A stretch of DNA of 64,000 nt, taken from assembly GCF_003342675.1 (NCBI RefSeq), contig NZ_CP031148.1, positions 3,286,001 to 3,350,000 on the forward strand, in the 5' to 3' direction. The notes under the pieces are model-generated. The model ran no database searches. It saw only the letters and a list, made by a program, of their open reading frames with translations, and was not told the DNA's origin. Positions 33,984-40,545 of this stretch are shown piece by piece. Position 1 is the first letter of the stretch. Each line of letters opens with the position of its first letter. The translations under genes were made by a program, and so were the position numbers. The stretch is from Haloplanus rubicundus. GTDB taxonomy: Archaea; Halobacteriota; Halobacteria; Halobacteriales; Haloferacaceae.

Positions 33984-34498
33984 CAGAATGGGTGCTTCAC
34001 TGGCCGGAAGCCGGCGTGAAGAACGGCGAGTTCGTCGACGACTCTTCCGAGTGGATCGACGAGGACCCGTTCGTTCGGAACGTCGTGTTAGTTGCGGGGC
34101 TGTTGATGAGGGTCATTTCTGCCATAATCCTCACCGGACTTTCGGTCCTGACTGCGGTCGTTCTCTTGTCGAACGGCGTCAGTATCGGAGGCCTATCCGT
34201 GCTCGGGATGATCGTCGTTTCGGCGGCTGGGATTTCGGCGGCAGATATGGTACTCGACCGGGTCGCCCTCGCGCCGATCCGGTGGGTGTCGGCCGTGTTA
34301 GCGGTCACGATGGTTCTACCGCCGGCAATCGTCTATGCGTGGATTCGACGACGGACACACAAGGTCGAGCATCCGGAGCGGCTTGCGTTCTATGCCGGTG
34401 ACGAGCGGACGCTCCTCAGACTGTACGGTGAGCTTCTTCCTGGCATTCGACCACGTAAACCGCGGCTTGCAGACGGTGGGACAAGGGAAGAAGACTGA
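33980..34498 (+). CDS. Membrane protein of the element (172 aa)
   Basis: A soluble N-terminus of about 30 residues (MTEWVLHWPEAGVKNGEF) is followed by three hydrophobic segments: about 35-62 (VVLVAGLLMRVISAIILTGL), 68-90 (GGLSVLGMIVVSAAGISAAD) and 98-118 (WVSAVLAVTMVLPPAIVYAW). The C-terminal 50 residues are charged. No family recognised. It overlaps the preceding gene by four bases (ATGA), implying coupled translation and perhaps a two-protein membrane complex. Confidence 0.65.
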   Translation: MTEWVLHWPEAGVKNGEFVDDSSEWIDEDPFVRNVVLVAGLLMRVISAIILTGLSVLTAVVLLSNGVSIGGLSVLGMIVVSAAGISAADMVLDRVALAPIRWVSAVLAVTMVLPPAIVYAWIRRRTHKVEHPERLAFYAGDERTLLRLYGELLPGIRPRKPRLADGGTREED

Positions 34499-34955
34499 TT
34501 AGGGCCAGTCGACTTTTGCCCGAGCGCGGACCTTCACTTTCCTTGAGTCAGGACCAAGATACGCCTGTCGATACGTTTCTTAGCCTTGTGAAGCGCTCAC
34601 GGCGAACAGCGGGTATTTTTAACGCCCAGCACTCAAGAATTGAGTGAAGAACGGCCCGCCAGTACTGAAGCACTGCGGATTCCGTTCTTCCGCACTCACG
34701 CGAGTGGGTGAGGATCGCCCTCAAGACAATCAGTGACAGCCAAACGGAGGTGATTACCGTCATCGAGTTAAGCGTCTCAGCAGACCCGACAACGATGCTC
34801 GTGCTTGTGGTCCTGATCCGTCAGGCCAAGGACCTACGCATCACTGTCGGTGAGTAGGTACGGAGGCCCGAGCAATCAGCCGGGCCCGCCAGTACTGAAG
34901 CACCTGTAAGTAGAGCCGACTCGGTGAAAAACTCTTTCTTTGTGAGGCCAACCGA
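34499..34955. other. Intergenic stretch with a 20-bp direct repeat and short palindromes
   Basis: GCCCGCCAGTACTGAAGCAC occurs at 34654-34673 and again at 34884-34903. ACTCAA-GAA-TTGAGT (34631-34645) is a short hairpin. A possible 49-codon frame runs from GTG 34708 to TAG 34857 between the repeats (hydrophobic centre, MLVLVVLI) and a 71-codon frame runs opposite; neither is convincing. The repeat flanks about 210 bases directly beside a small tyrosine recombinase and may be its crossover site. Confidence 0.55.
34654..34903. repeat. 20-bp direct repeat pair beside the small recombinase
   Basis: Two identical 20-base copies (34654-34673, 34884-34903) are separated by 210 bases. A chance perfect 20-mer pair at this spacing is negligible. 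Candidate recombination sites for the recombinase gene whose stop lies at 34956, or remnants of a target duplication. Confidence 0.6.
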
Positions 34956-35540
34956 TTAGAGCCACCCAACCTTCTCCCTTCCCCGCTGCTGCGCATCCAG
35001 ACTGTACGCCCCGAGGTAGTGCTCTCGAAACGTCTCCCAGTCCTCCCAGCCGCCCCACTCCATCACCAGTCCCGGCTCGACTTCGCGCTCGACGAGTAGC
35101 GTCCCCCAAGTACGCCGGAGATCGTGCGGACCGAGGTAGGTCCAGCCGTCGTCACCGGTGTCGGCGTACAGCCGCTCGCCCGCTGTAGTGACCCACCGCC
35201 GGATCGTCCGCGTCGAGCGGTCGACGAGCGGCGTGTCGGCCGCCTCGTCGCGCACGTCGGCGAGCGCCCGCATGGACGCCGCGAGATCGGTCGGCACGGG
35301 CGTCTCTCGGTACTTCGAGCCCTTCCCGTCCTGCACGCGGACGAACGGGCCGACGGGCGTGTCGACAACGTCGGCGGGTGTCACGTCGGCCGCCTCGGCG
35401 ACGCGGAGTCCGCACCGAGCGAGTAGCCCGAGCGCTACTGTCTGTGTCGTCCCGTCCGCCTCGTCGAGCAGGGCGTCGACCTCCTCGGGGCGGAGCCATA
35501 CCTTCCTACCGTCGTGGTCGTCGTGATCCTCCATCTTCAT
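34956..35540 (-). CDS. Second tyrosine recombinase, catalytic domain only
   Basis: A 194-aa protein containing just the XerC/D-like catalytic domain: Arg46 (CGLRVAEA), Lys75 (GKGSKYRE), His139 and Arg142 (PHDLRRTW), Trp165 in place of the second histidine, and nucleophile Tyr175 (REHYLG). The N-terminal core-binding domain is absent and the length is about 60 percent of a full integrase. It lies next to the 20-bp direct repeat pair. It could resolve multimers, invert a segment, or be a truncated older integrase; all key residues are retained. Confidence 0.88.
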   Translation of the reverse strand: MKMEDHDDHDGRKVWLRPEEVDALLDEADGTTQTVALGLLARCGLRVAEAADVTPADVVDTPVGPFVRVQDGKGSKYRETPVPTDLAASMRALADVRDEAADTPLVDRSTRTIRRWVTTAGERLYADTGDDGWTYLGPHDLRRTWGTLLVEREVEPGLVMEWGGWEDWETFREHYLGAYSLDAQQRGREKVGWL

Positions 35541-35848
35541 CGCGTCCGATTACCTCACAAATCAGCCAAAGAACCGTGAGCATCTAGTACTTTCGACCGT
35601 GATCGCGCCGGCGTCGAGGCGGATCGTGTCTGACTTTCCATCCTTCTCGGACGCCAATCTCTGATTCTCCGTGGAAACCGAAACTACACCGCATAATATA
35701 GTTTCACCATATCGCCGTAATCCACACGAGTGTTGTTATTTTTATTATCCTTGGATGCGTATCGGAGATCTATCGAATTCAAGGCTATTGCGCTATCATA
35801 TAAATACACTAACTTTTAACAGGTTTCACGACTATACCTGCTTCCGAG
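35541..35848. other. AT-rich intergenic stretch
   Basis: No gene is seen. GC content falls sharply after about 35680. The 10-mer TTCTCGGACG occurs at 35644, followed by CCAATCTCTGATTCTCC. TATA-like sequences near 35800-35820 probably serve the gene at 35849. The composition shift marks the start of the element's low-GC segment. Confidence 0.5.
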
Positions 35849-36142
35849 ATGGGACTCTTCAGTAGCTCAAATAAAAAGAAAAAGAAGTACAAATGTGAGG
35901 TCACTAAGAGGAATAATAAGATGAGTATGTACGGCGGGACTAAGGAGGTAGTGAAGAAGACCTGTGGGAAAAGGCACGGACCCAAAGTCGACAAAGACGA
36001 TCTCCCTGACAGGGGATACCACAGGAAGCAATGCGAGAAGTGTAAAGAAAAGACCCGAAAGAAAGGCCTAAATTCGGGTCGTATTGAGGATGGGTCGAAA
36101 GGCGGATCAGGTTCCGCTAGCCGTTCTGGCGACCTTTTGTAA
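35849..36142 (+). CDS. Small, strongly basic Cys-containing protein (97 aa)
   Basis: The protein begins MGLFSSSNKKKKKYKCEVTK and is rich in Lys and Arg, very unlike the acidic haloarchaeal proteome. Four cysteines (16, 39, 62 and 65; TCGKRHG and QCEKCKEK) could bind one zinc ion. The C-terminal 25 residues are Gly/Ser-rich. Base composition is low in GC. Nucleic-acid binding is the natural inference; no family is recognised. It stands alone between recombinase 2 and the zinc microprotein. Confidence 0.6.
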   Translation: MGLFSSSNKKKKKYKCEVTKRNNKMSMYGGTKEVVKKTCGKRHGPKVDKDDLPDRGYHRKQCEKCKEKTRKKGLNSGRIEDGSKGGSGSASRSGDLL

Positions 36143-36196
36143 CCCATTCACTGATTCTCGGACGCCAACCTCCGACTTCACGCTCCTTCTCGGTCA

Positions 36197-36370
36197 CTAC
36201 ATGCGAAAACGCAAAAGCGCGAGTCGAGCATCTGGAACTAGGCCCATGCCCTGTCGCCAAGATTGTACGTGATCGAGTGAGTTCCATCCACAGTCAGGAC
36301 AAACAATCTGTGTATCCCAATCGAACGGGTGGTGGCATCTACAACAGCCCGAATCCTTCCACGCTGTCAT
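36197..36370 (-). CDS. Zinc-finger microprotein (57 aa)
   Basis: The frame from ATG 36370 to TAG 36197 encodes MTAWKDSGCCRCHHPFDWDT, then QIVCPDCGWNSLDHVQSW and a Leu/Arg-rich tail. Two CxxC knuckles (CCRC and CPDC) about 16 residues apart form a classic single zinc ribbon, a very common layout among haloarchaeal small proteins. The cysteine spacing makes it unlikely to be a chance frame. Its start is about 165 bases from structured repeat copy 2. Function unknown. Confidence 0.65.
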   Translation of the reverse strand: MTAWKDSGCCRCHHPFDWDTQIVCPDCGWNSLDHVQSWRQGMGLVPDARLALLRFRM

Positions 36371-36742
36371 ACTTTTGTGTCATTGATATTGAGTAATAAG
36401 GGTTTTCTATCAACACCAATCAACACGCGCCAAAACCCACTCTCCGCCAATCTCTGATTATCCGGTCTTCTCGAAAACAAGTGGTTGCTTGAGTGTAGAA
36501 TCGGACACGAGGGTCAAAACTCCACCCCCACTGTCGATTCGGCAGTGACCACCGTGGAATCCCTCTGAGATAGAGGGGGCTACTAATCGTCCGTTCACAT
36601 GAACGGATACCGCGCTACCAGTCAACACTATCCATGCCGTACCAGGTATTAGCTGTTGCTATAGAGGAGATAGTCGACTCTCTATGATTCTCGGACGGCA
36701 TCTTATCGGAGCCACAACAGCGTCCAGCAATCCAAATGCAAT
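36371..36742. other. Intergenic stretch holding structured repeat copy 2
   Basis: No gene is seen. The left part (36371-36534) is AT-rich and contains CGCCAATCTCTGATTATCCG, related to the sequences following the dispersed 10-mer. The right part is the 164-base structured repeat. The stretch ends at the stop of the 265-aa helical protein. Confidence 0.5.
36535..36698. repeat. Divergent structured repeat, copy 2 (possible non-coding RNA)
   Basis: Shares the ordered conserved blocks of copy 1 (30030-30177). Predicted pairings include CACTG/CAGTG around the loop TCGATTCGG, CCCTCT-GAGAT-AGAGGG, TCCGTTC-ACAT-GAACGGA, and ATAGAG/CTCTAT around GTCGACT. It ends in the dispersed 10-mer TTCTCGGACG. There is no adjacent transposase; by analogy with haloarchaeal transposon-associated RNAs it might be an orphan guide-like or palindromic element. 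Confidence 0.6.
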
Positions 36743-37540
36743 TTATAGGAACGAGGACGGCTGATATAGGTCCATATCTTCTCTAAGTAATGTTGGTGGG
36801 GGGTGGTTAGTGAACGACCAAATATCTACTATAATTGGTTCTACAGACAGCCGAATTTCTTTCGCTGCCTGAGTATCACTAAATGTTCGCACTAGTTGTG
36901 CGAGAATTCCAAACCCAAAGAACGCCGCAAACTGTAAGCAGTCCTTTTCTACAGTTGAAGAATATCGGCCGGGGACTAGTGCCGAACTGGTCGTGTGGGG
37001 GTGCATCGCTCTATTACTCAGATGGTCATACAGCCTTTTGTCACGCTCACCGAGTTTTCCACGCTCATTACCAAGAAGATCTCCTAAATCATCCTCCTCT
37101 TCTAATCGATACTCTGGCCCAGGTTGTCCCCTCGCCCGAATTTCGTACCGAGTCTTTTCCCACAACTCTGCGGCCTTCTGCTTATTTCTGTTAAGCCCTT
37201 TCAACAGTAGATAGCAGTCCATCAGATAACGGATGCGTCCATAAGCTCCGTCCCACGCCTGATTTTCCACCAAAATAGAAAGTGCTCGAAGTGCGTTCCC
37301 TGCCCGGTGGAACGTAGTCAATTGATACATATGCCGGTCAGTCACGTACGCACCACCGCTCGCATACAGATGCTCAGCGATTTCGCTAAAATTCGCAGCA
37401 ACCGTCCGAACAAGTCGTCCCAGCCACTTATTACGTGCAGGACGCCGCGAATCTACTGGATCAAGTTGGTACTCACCATCCAGAACACGCACGGTCTGTG
37501 CGATCGGGAACTGAAGATTTGAGCAGTTGATTGTATCCAA
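36743..37540 (-). CDS. All-alpha hypothetical protein resembling DUF5677/HEPN-like families (265 aa)
   Basis: The protein is predominantly helical with no signal or clear membrane span. Family-like features are a run RAGNALRALSILVENQAWDG followed by GRIRYLMDCYLLLKGL, and a later YDHLSNRAMHPHT, which resembles the helix pair and Y-x-x-L-S-x-x-x-HP motif of DUF5677-type proteins. Those are often near defence or toxin genes. GC content is low. It is divergent from the HEPN-like gene at 37668 with 127 bases between starts. Defence or toxin function is inference only. Confidence 0.55.
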   Translation of the reverse strand: MDTINCSNLQFPIAQTVRVLDGEYQLDPVDSRRPARNKWLGRLVRTVAANFSEIAEHLYASGGAYVTDRHMYQLTTFHRAGNALRALSILVENQAWDGAYGRIRYLMDCYLLLKGLNRNKQKAAELWEKTRYEIRARGQPGPEYRLEEEDDLGDLLGNERGKLGERDKRLYDHLSNRAMHPHTTSSALVPGRYSSTVEKDCLQFAAFFGFGILAQLVRTFSDTQAAKEIRLSVEPIIVDIWSFTNHPPPTLLREDMDLYQPSSFL

Positions 37541-37667
37541 ATGATATCAGATTAGTTGTATATACCTTAGGGAGATTGACCGCTACTGTATCCAGATTTG
37601 AGAATATTCTCGGACGTGGATAGCCGCACACAATAAATAAGACTAGAGATATAGTCTAACTGAAAAT

Positions 37668-38291
37668 ATGAATGCTGACACCGACAACATCAGCTACGCT
37701 AGAACCCAATTAAGCGAGGCTCGTCGGCGTCTAGCGTCCGTTCGTGAGAGAATATCCGATATAGAAAGACAAGAAGTGGTCGGAGCTGTTGATCAACGGG
37801 ACAACGAACTCGCTGTAGGAGAGAACATTAAGATTGCTGAGGGTGAAGACATCGAGAAAATACCGGAAAAGCATCGACAATACGTAACTCTCTCTCGACG
37901 TGACAAGGAGGTGGTGAACATCGAACCACATATTCAAAATATTATTATCGACTGTCAAATGTCGATTGAATTGTCTGTTAAATCGATGTTCAAGGCAGTA
38001 GATCAAGAATTTGATTACTCCCATGGTATTGGGTTTGAGTCACATAATACGCAAGATTTCAATAGAAAAGTTCCAGCCGACTTTCCAAGACGTGAAGATA
38101 TCGTTCGCGCGATCTTCCTAACACAACTGTGGGAAAGATTCTATGAACTTGCGAAATACGGTGCTCCGGAATTGAATGTCGGCCCTTCCGTGATTTTCGA
38201 GATTGACGACGGCGAACGAGCGCTTAACGATGCAGCTTTTTGTGTGGAATTGGCAGAAGAATTTATTGATTATGTCGATGAGAGTGAATAG
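37668..38291 (+). CDS. HEPN-like domain protein (207 aa)
   Basis: Residues 1-50 are helical and charged (coiled-coil-like). From about residue 85 the pattern IIIDCQMSIELSVKSMFKAV, then EFDYSHGIGFESH, matches the first helices and the T/S-H-G/D-L-type turn of HEPN domains. The C-terminal FYELAKYGAPEL and RALNDAAFCVELAEEFIDYV match the closing helices. A clear Rx4-6H ribonuclease motif is not seen, so it may be a non-catalytic or atypical HEPN. GC content is low. Divergent partner at 36743. Confidence 0.65.
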   Translation: MNADTDNISYARTQLSEARRRLASVRERISDIERQEVVGAVDQRDNELAVGENIKIAEGEDIEKIPEKHRQYVTLSRRDKEVVNIEPHIQNIIIDCQMSIELSVKSMFKAVDQEFDYSHGIGFESHNTQDFNRKVPADFPRREDIVRAIFLTQLWERFYELAKYGAPELNVGPSVIFEIDDGERALNDAAFCVELAEEFIDYVDESE

Positions 38292-38481
38292 AATTTCATT
38301 TGCGATCAGTCTATGAGATTCTGCCAGACGAATAGTGGACCAGGTGTTGATTCTCCGCATCGAATACATTCGTACCCGTCAACGAGACCATAGCGTGACG
38401 GCACTTGGGCCGACTCGAAGCGATGACCAACGACCGAACACCACAGCCGCGACGGGAGCCAGCGAAGGAACGCACCGACTG

Positions 38482-38589
38482 TCACGCTGGCAACGCACCT
38501 CCTCTACGCGGCGGGCGGCCACAGACGGGACACTCGTCTTCGCTGTCGGCGGCTGACCATTCGATTCGGCAGAATGGACAGTACGTCAT
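38482..38589 (-). CDS. Zinc-knuckle microprotein (35 aa)
   Basis: The frame encodes MTYCPFCRIEWSAADSEDEC, then PVCGRPPRRGGALPA, with two CPxC knuckles (CPFC, CPVC) 16 residues apart, enough for one zinc site. Its ATG overlaps the TGA of the upstream 91-aa gene (TGATG), a coupling signal that strongly supports translation. Such tiny CPxCG proteins are widespread in haloarchaea and many affect growth or stress responses, but the role of this one is unknown. Confidence 0.7.
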   Translation of the reverse strand: MTYCPFCRIEWSAADSEDECPVCGRPPRRGGALPA

Positions 38590-38864
38590 CAGAGATTGCC
38601 CTCGTAGAAGTTGCTCGCCCAGTGGTCGTCGGCCTCTTCGACAGCGTGTTTCGGAGACACTAGGTACGTATTCGTTTCCGCGTCGTATCCGAGTACTAAG
38701 GTCGTCCCGCCCTCAATACCGTCGGCAACTGCTTGTGTTCGAGGGAGTAACGCGTAGAGGCTCTCGTTGCGCTCGTTGGCTGTGCAGTCGCCGAGTGGGG
38801 TAATCGGCGCGTCCGGGTCCGACAGTTCTCTCAACGCCCGGCGGCGGGCACTACTTCCACTCAT
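38589..38864 (-). CDS. Small hypothetical protein (91 aa)
   Basis: A soluble protein starting MSGSSARRRALRELSDPDAP. The body (ALLPRTQAVADGIEGGTTLV, LGYDAETNTYLVSPKHAVEE) suggests a small alpha/beta domain. A TATA box (TATTTAATT on the minus strand near 38891-38899) lies about 30 bases before the ATG, fitting leaderless transcription. It is first in a two-gene operon with the 35-aa zinc-knuckle protein. Repeated TTCACCAA sites lie just beyond the promoter. No family recognised. Confidence 0.6.
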   Translation of the reverse strand: MSGSSARRRALRELSDPDAPITPLGDCTANERNESLYALLPRTQAVADGIEGGTTLVLGYDAETNTYLVSPKHAVEEADDHWASNFYEGNL

Positions 38865-38908
38865 CTCACTGGTTGTTCGATCGCACAGGTAATTAAATAC
38901 CCAAGCGA

Positions 38909-38940
38909 TTCACCAAGTAGTTCACCAAATAGATGGTGAA
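38909..38940. promoter_or_regulatory. Candidate operator: TTCACCAA repeats between divergent operons
   Basis: TTCACCAA occurs at 38909-38916 and 38921-38928, 12 bases apart, followed by the inverted form ATGGTGAA (one mismatch) at 38933-38940. The cluster lies in the 118-base gap between the divergent starts at 38864 and 38983, next to the TATA box of the leftward genes. It is a plausible site for one of the element's winged-helix or RHH regulators. Confidence 0.5.
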
Positions 38941-38982
38941 CGACAACCGGGTTATCCCCCTCACCCCCTTGCGACCGGCCGT

Positions 38983-39192
38983 ATGCTGGATCCTATTTCA
39001 GCAATCGCAGGTGTAGCAATCACCGGAGTCACCACCTCGACACTGTACGCCGCGTACCTCCGCGGCGCTCGGGACGCAACCAGTCCCGCTCACATCGTCG
39101 ATCTCCGTGAGGTGGAGAACTACCACGCCGAGAGTGCCCGCGCCGAGGCGATCCGCGAATCCGTCGAGGCGACCACGGAGGGATCGGCATGA
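38983..39192 (+). CDS. Coupled operon gene 1: small single-span membrane protein (69 aa)
   Basis: A hydrophobic helix at about residues 5-27 (ISAIAGVAITGVTTSTLYAA) is followed by a positively charged turn and a soluble tail with VDLREVENYHAESARAEAIR. The N-terminus is too short for a cleaved signal, so a membrane anchor is likely. It is the first of eight tightly coupled genes; its stop overlaps the next start (ATGA). No family recognised. Confidence 0.65.
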   Translation: MLDPISAIAGVAITGVTTSTLYAAYLRGARDATSPAHIVDLREVENYHAESARAEAIRESVEATTEGSA

Positions 39193-39446
39193 ACGCCGAC
39201 GAGCCGGACGCTCCTGGTGACGCTGTCGACGGCGACCAGGAGGCGAGCGGCGAGGTCAAGGACGTCGAGGTGACGACCGTCCACCGGAAGGACGGTGTCG
39301 ACCAGATCACCGAGCGGTCGGTGCTGCTCGACACGGGCGAGGAGGAAATCGTCGAGACGTTCGAAGTCGTCGACGGCGAGCACGAGTACCTCGGCGACGG
39401 CGATCCCGACCAGCGCGCCCACGACGCCCTGGAGGCGCGATTCTGA
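39189..39446 (+). CDS. Coupled operon gene 2: small acidic soluble protein (85 aa)
   Basis: The N-terminal 25 residues are disordered and acidic (MNADEPDAPGDAVDGDQEAS). The remainder has alternating strands (KDVEVTTVHRKDGVDQITER, SVLLDTGEEEIVETFEVVDG), probably one small beta domain. No membrane span or cysteine. Coupled to gene 1 by ATGA and to gene 3 by TGATG. No family recognised. Confidence 0.6.
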   Translation: MNADEPDAPGDAVDGDQEASGEVKDVEVTTVHRKDGVDQITERSVLLDTGEEEIVETFEVVDGEHEYLGDGDPDQRAHDALEARF

Positions 39447-39679
39447 TGGACCCGATGACGCCGCCGGAGTTCGAGCATTCGGCCGCGTCGGAGGTGTTCG
39501 AGGACTACGACCAGTACCTCGATCACCACCGCGCGGAGTCCGAAGGCCGGACGGCGCGGGCGGCCTCGTTCGCCTCCTACAACTTCGACCTCCAAACGGG
39601 CATCCTGATCGCACTCATGGCCGGCGCCGTCCTGGTGGCGGTGTTTGAGGACGGTGATACCTTCGAGACCTTCCGATGA
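39446..39679 (+). CDS. Coupled operon gene 3: small membrane protein (77 aa)
   Basis: A soluble helical N-terminus (EVFEDYDQYLDHHRAESEGR) precedes one hydrophobic segment at about residues 51-67 (TGILIALMAGAVLVAVF) and a short acidic tail. The topology and size resemble small virion or envelope proteins, but that is only a size analogy. Coupled to both neighbours by overlapping stop/start codons. Confidence 0.6.
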   Translation: MDPMTPPEFEHSAASEVFEDYDQYLDHHRAESEGRTARAASFASYNFDLQTGILIALMAGAVLVAVFEDGDTFETFR

Positions 39680-40545
39680 GCATCACCGTCGAGTTTGGAT
39701 CGAAAGCTGCGGCCGACCAGTACCGCGACGACTACGAAGAGTACATCTGTCCCGTCGACGACGACGCCCGACTCAAGACCGTCGCGTTCGTGAGCGACAC
39801 GCCCGAGTGGCTGCTCGACCAAGCCCGCCTCGACGCCGAGGAGGGCCGCGCCGAGCGAGCCGCCAGCGCCGGACAGGCAGAACTCACCGACGGCGAACGC
39901 GACCGGATCGACTTCTCGAAGGGGCGGGCGAACGTTCCCCACGCTCGCGCCGTGAAGGGCATCGCCGCCGATCACGGCGTCGACGACTGGCTCGCCTACT
40001 ACGATCCCACCCTCACCGTCGACGAACACCGTGGCGTGATGGAGCAGGCACGAGAGGAAGGGGGCGGCCAACGTCTCGACGCCAACGAGGGCCGGCAAGC
40101 CGCCCGTGCCCGCGACGCCGCCCGCGCCCAGCAGTCAAGCGAGTGCGACCACGCTGCTGACCACTGCGAACACGGCGATCCCGAGGCCTGCGAGTTCCTG
40201 AAGAACGCCTGCGGGTACGGCGAGGACGAAGTCGCGTCGATCCTCGACGAGGACGACGCCGGCGACGACGAGGAAATCACCGGGAAGGCCGCGGGAGCGC
40301 TCGGGCGAGCGTGGGGCGGATACAAGGGTGCGATCACGCGCCTCGACCGGGAGATCGAGGACGTCGTCGAGAGCAAACGCGAGGCCGAGGGCGCCGCCGC
40401 GGCGATCAACGCGATCCGTCGCGACCACGGTCAAGAGCCGATGGAGTTCGAGCGCCTCGAAGAGCTGTCCGACCGCCTCGAAGGCGTCGGTGACGTCGCC
40501 CACGACGCCGAGGGCCACGTCGAACTGATGGAACGATTCTCATGA
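39676..40545 (+). CDS. Coupled operon gene 4: acidic soluble protein with a Cys/His cluster (289 aa)
   Basis: Largest protein of the operon. Residues 1-150 form a mixed domain (MSITVEFGSKAAADQYRDDY) and a helical Ala/Arg-rich segment. A cluster CDHAADHCEHGDPEACEFLK with a following NACGYGEDEV lies at about 155-185 and could bind metal. The C-terminal 90 residues are helical and coiled-coil-like (ITRLDREIEDVVESKREAEG). No signal or membrane span. No family recognised; a structural or scaffold-like role is possible. ATGA overlaps join it to genes 3 and 5. Confidence 0.6.
   Translation: MSITVEFGSKAAADQYRDDYEEYICPVDDDARLKTVAFVSDTPEWLLDQARLDAEEGRAERAASAGQAELTDGERDRIDFSKGRANVPHARAVKGIAADHGVDDWLAYYDPTLTVDEHRGVMEQAREEGGGQRLDANEGRQAARARDAARAQQSSECDHAADHCEHGDPEACEFLKNACGYGEDEVASILDEDDAGDDEEITGKAAGALGRAWGGYKGAITRLDREIEDVVESKREAEGAAAAINAIRRDHGQEPMEFERLEELSDRLEGVGDVAHDAEGHVELMERFS

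Larger units (their letters stand above)
35644..37616 (+). repeat. Dispersed 10-mer TTCTCGGACG, four copies in 2 kb
   Basis: Exact copies lie at 35644, 36155, 36688 and 37607, all on the plus strand and all between genes: before the basic-protein gene, just after it, at the end of structured repeat copy 2, and between the two HEPN-like genes. Two copies continue as CCAAYCTC. A near copy (TTTTCGGACGCC) occurs around 29853. They may be ends of small elements or a recombination hotspot. Confidence 0.6.

Noticed and set aside
34548-34857. Two short overlapping frames, 71 codons on minus and 49 codons on plus
   Set aside because: They oppose each other across a direct repeat; neither has a domain or coupling signal strong enough to call.
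38405-38803. A 132-codon plus-strand Arg-rich frame
   Set aside because: It is antisense to the zinc-knuckle microprotein and the 91-aa gene, whose overlapping stop/start is better evidence.
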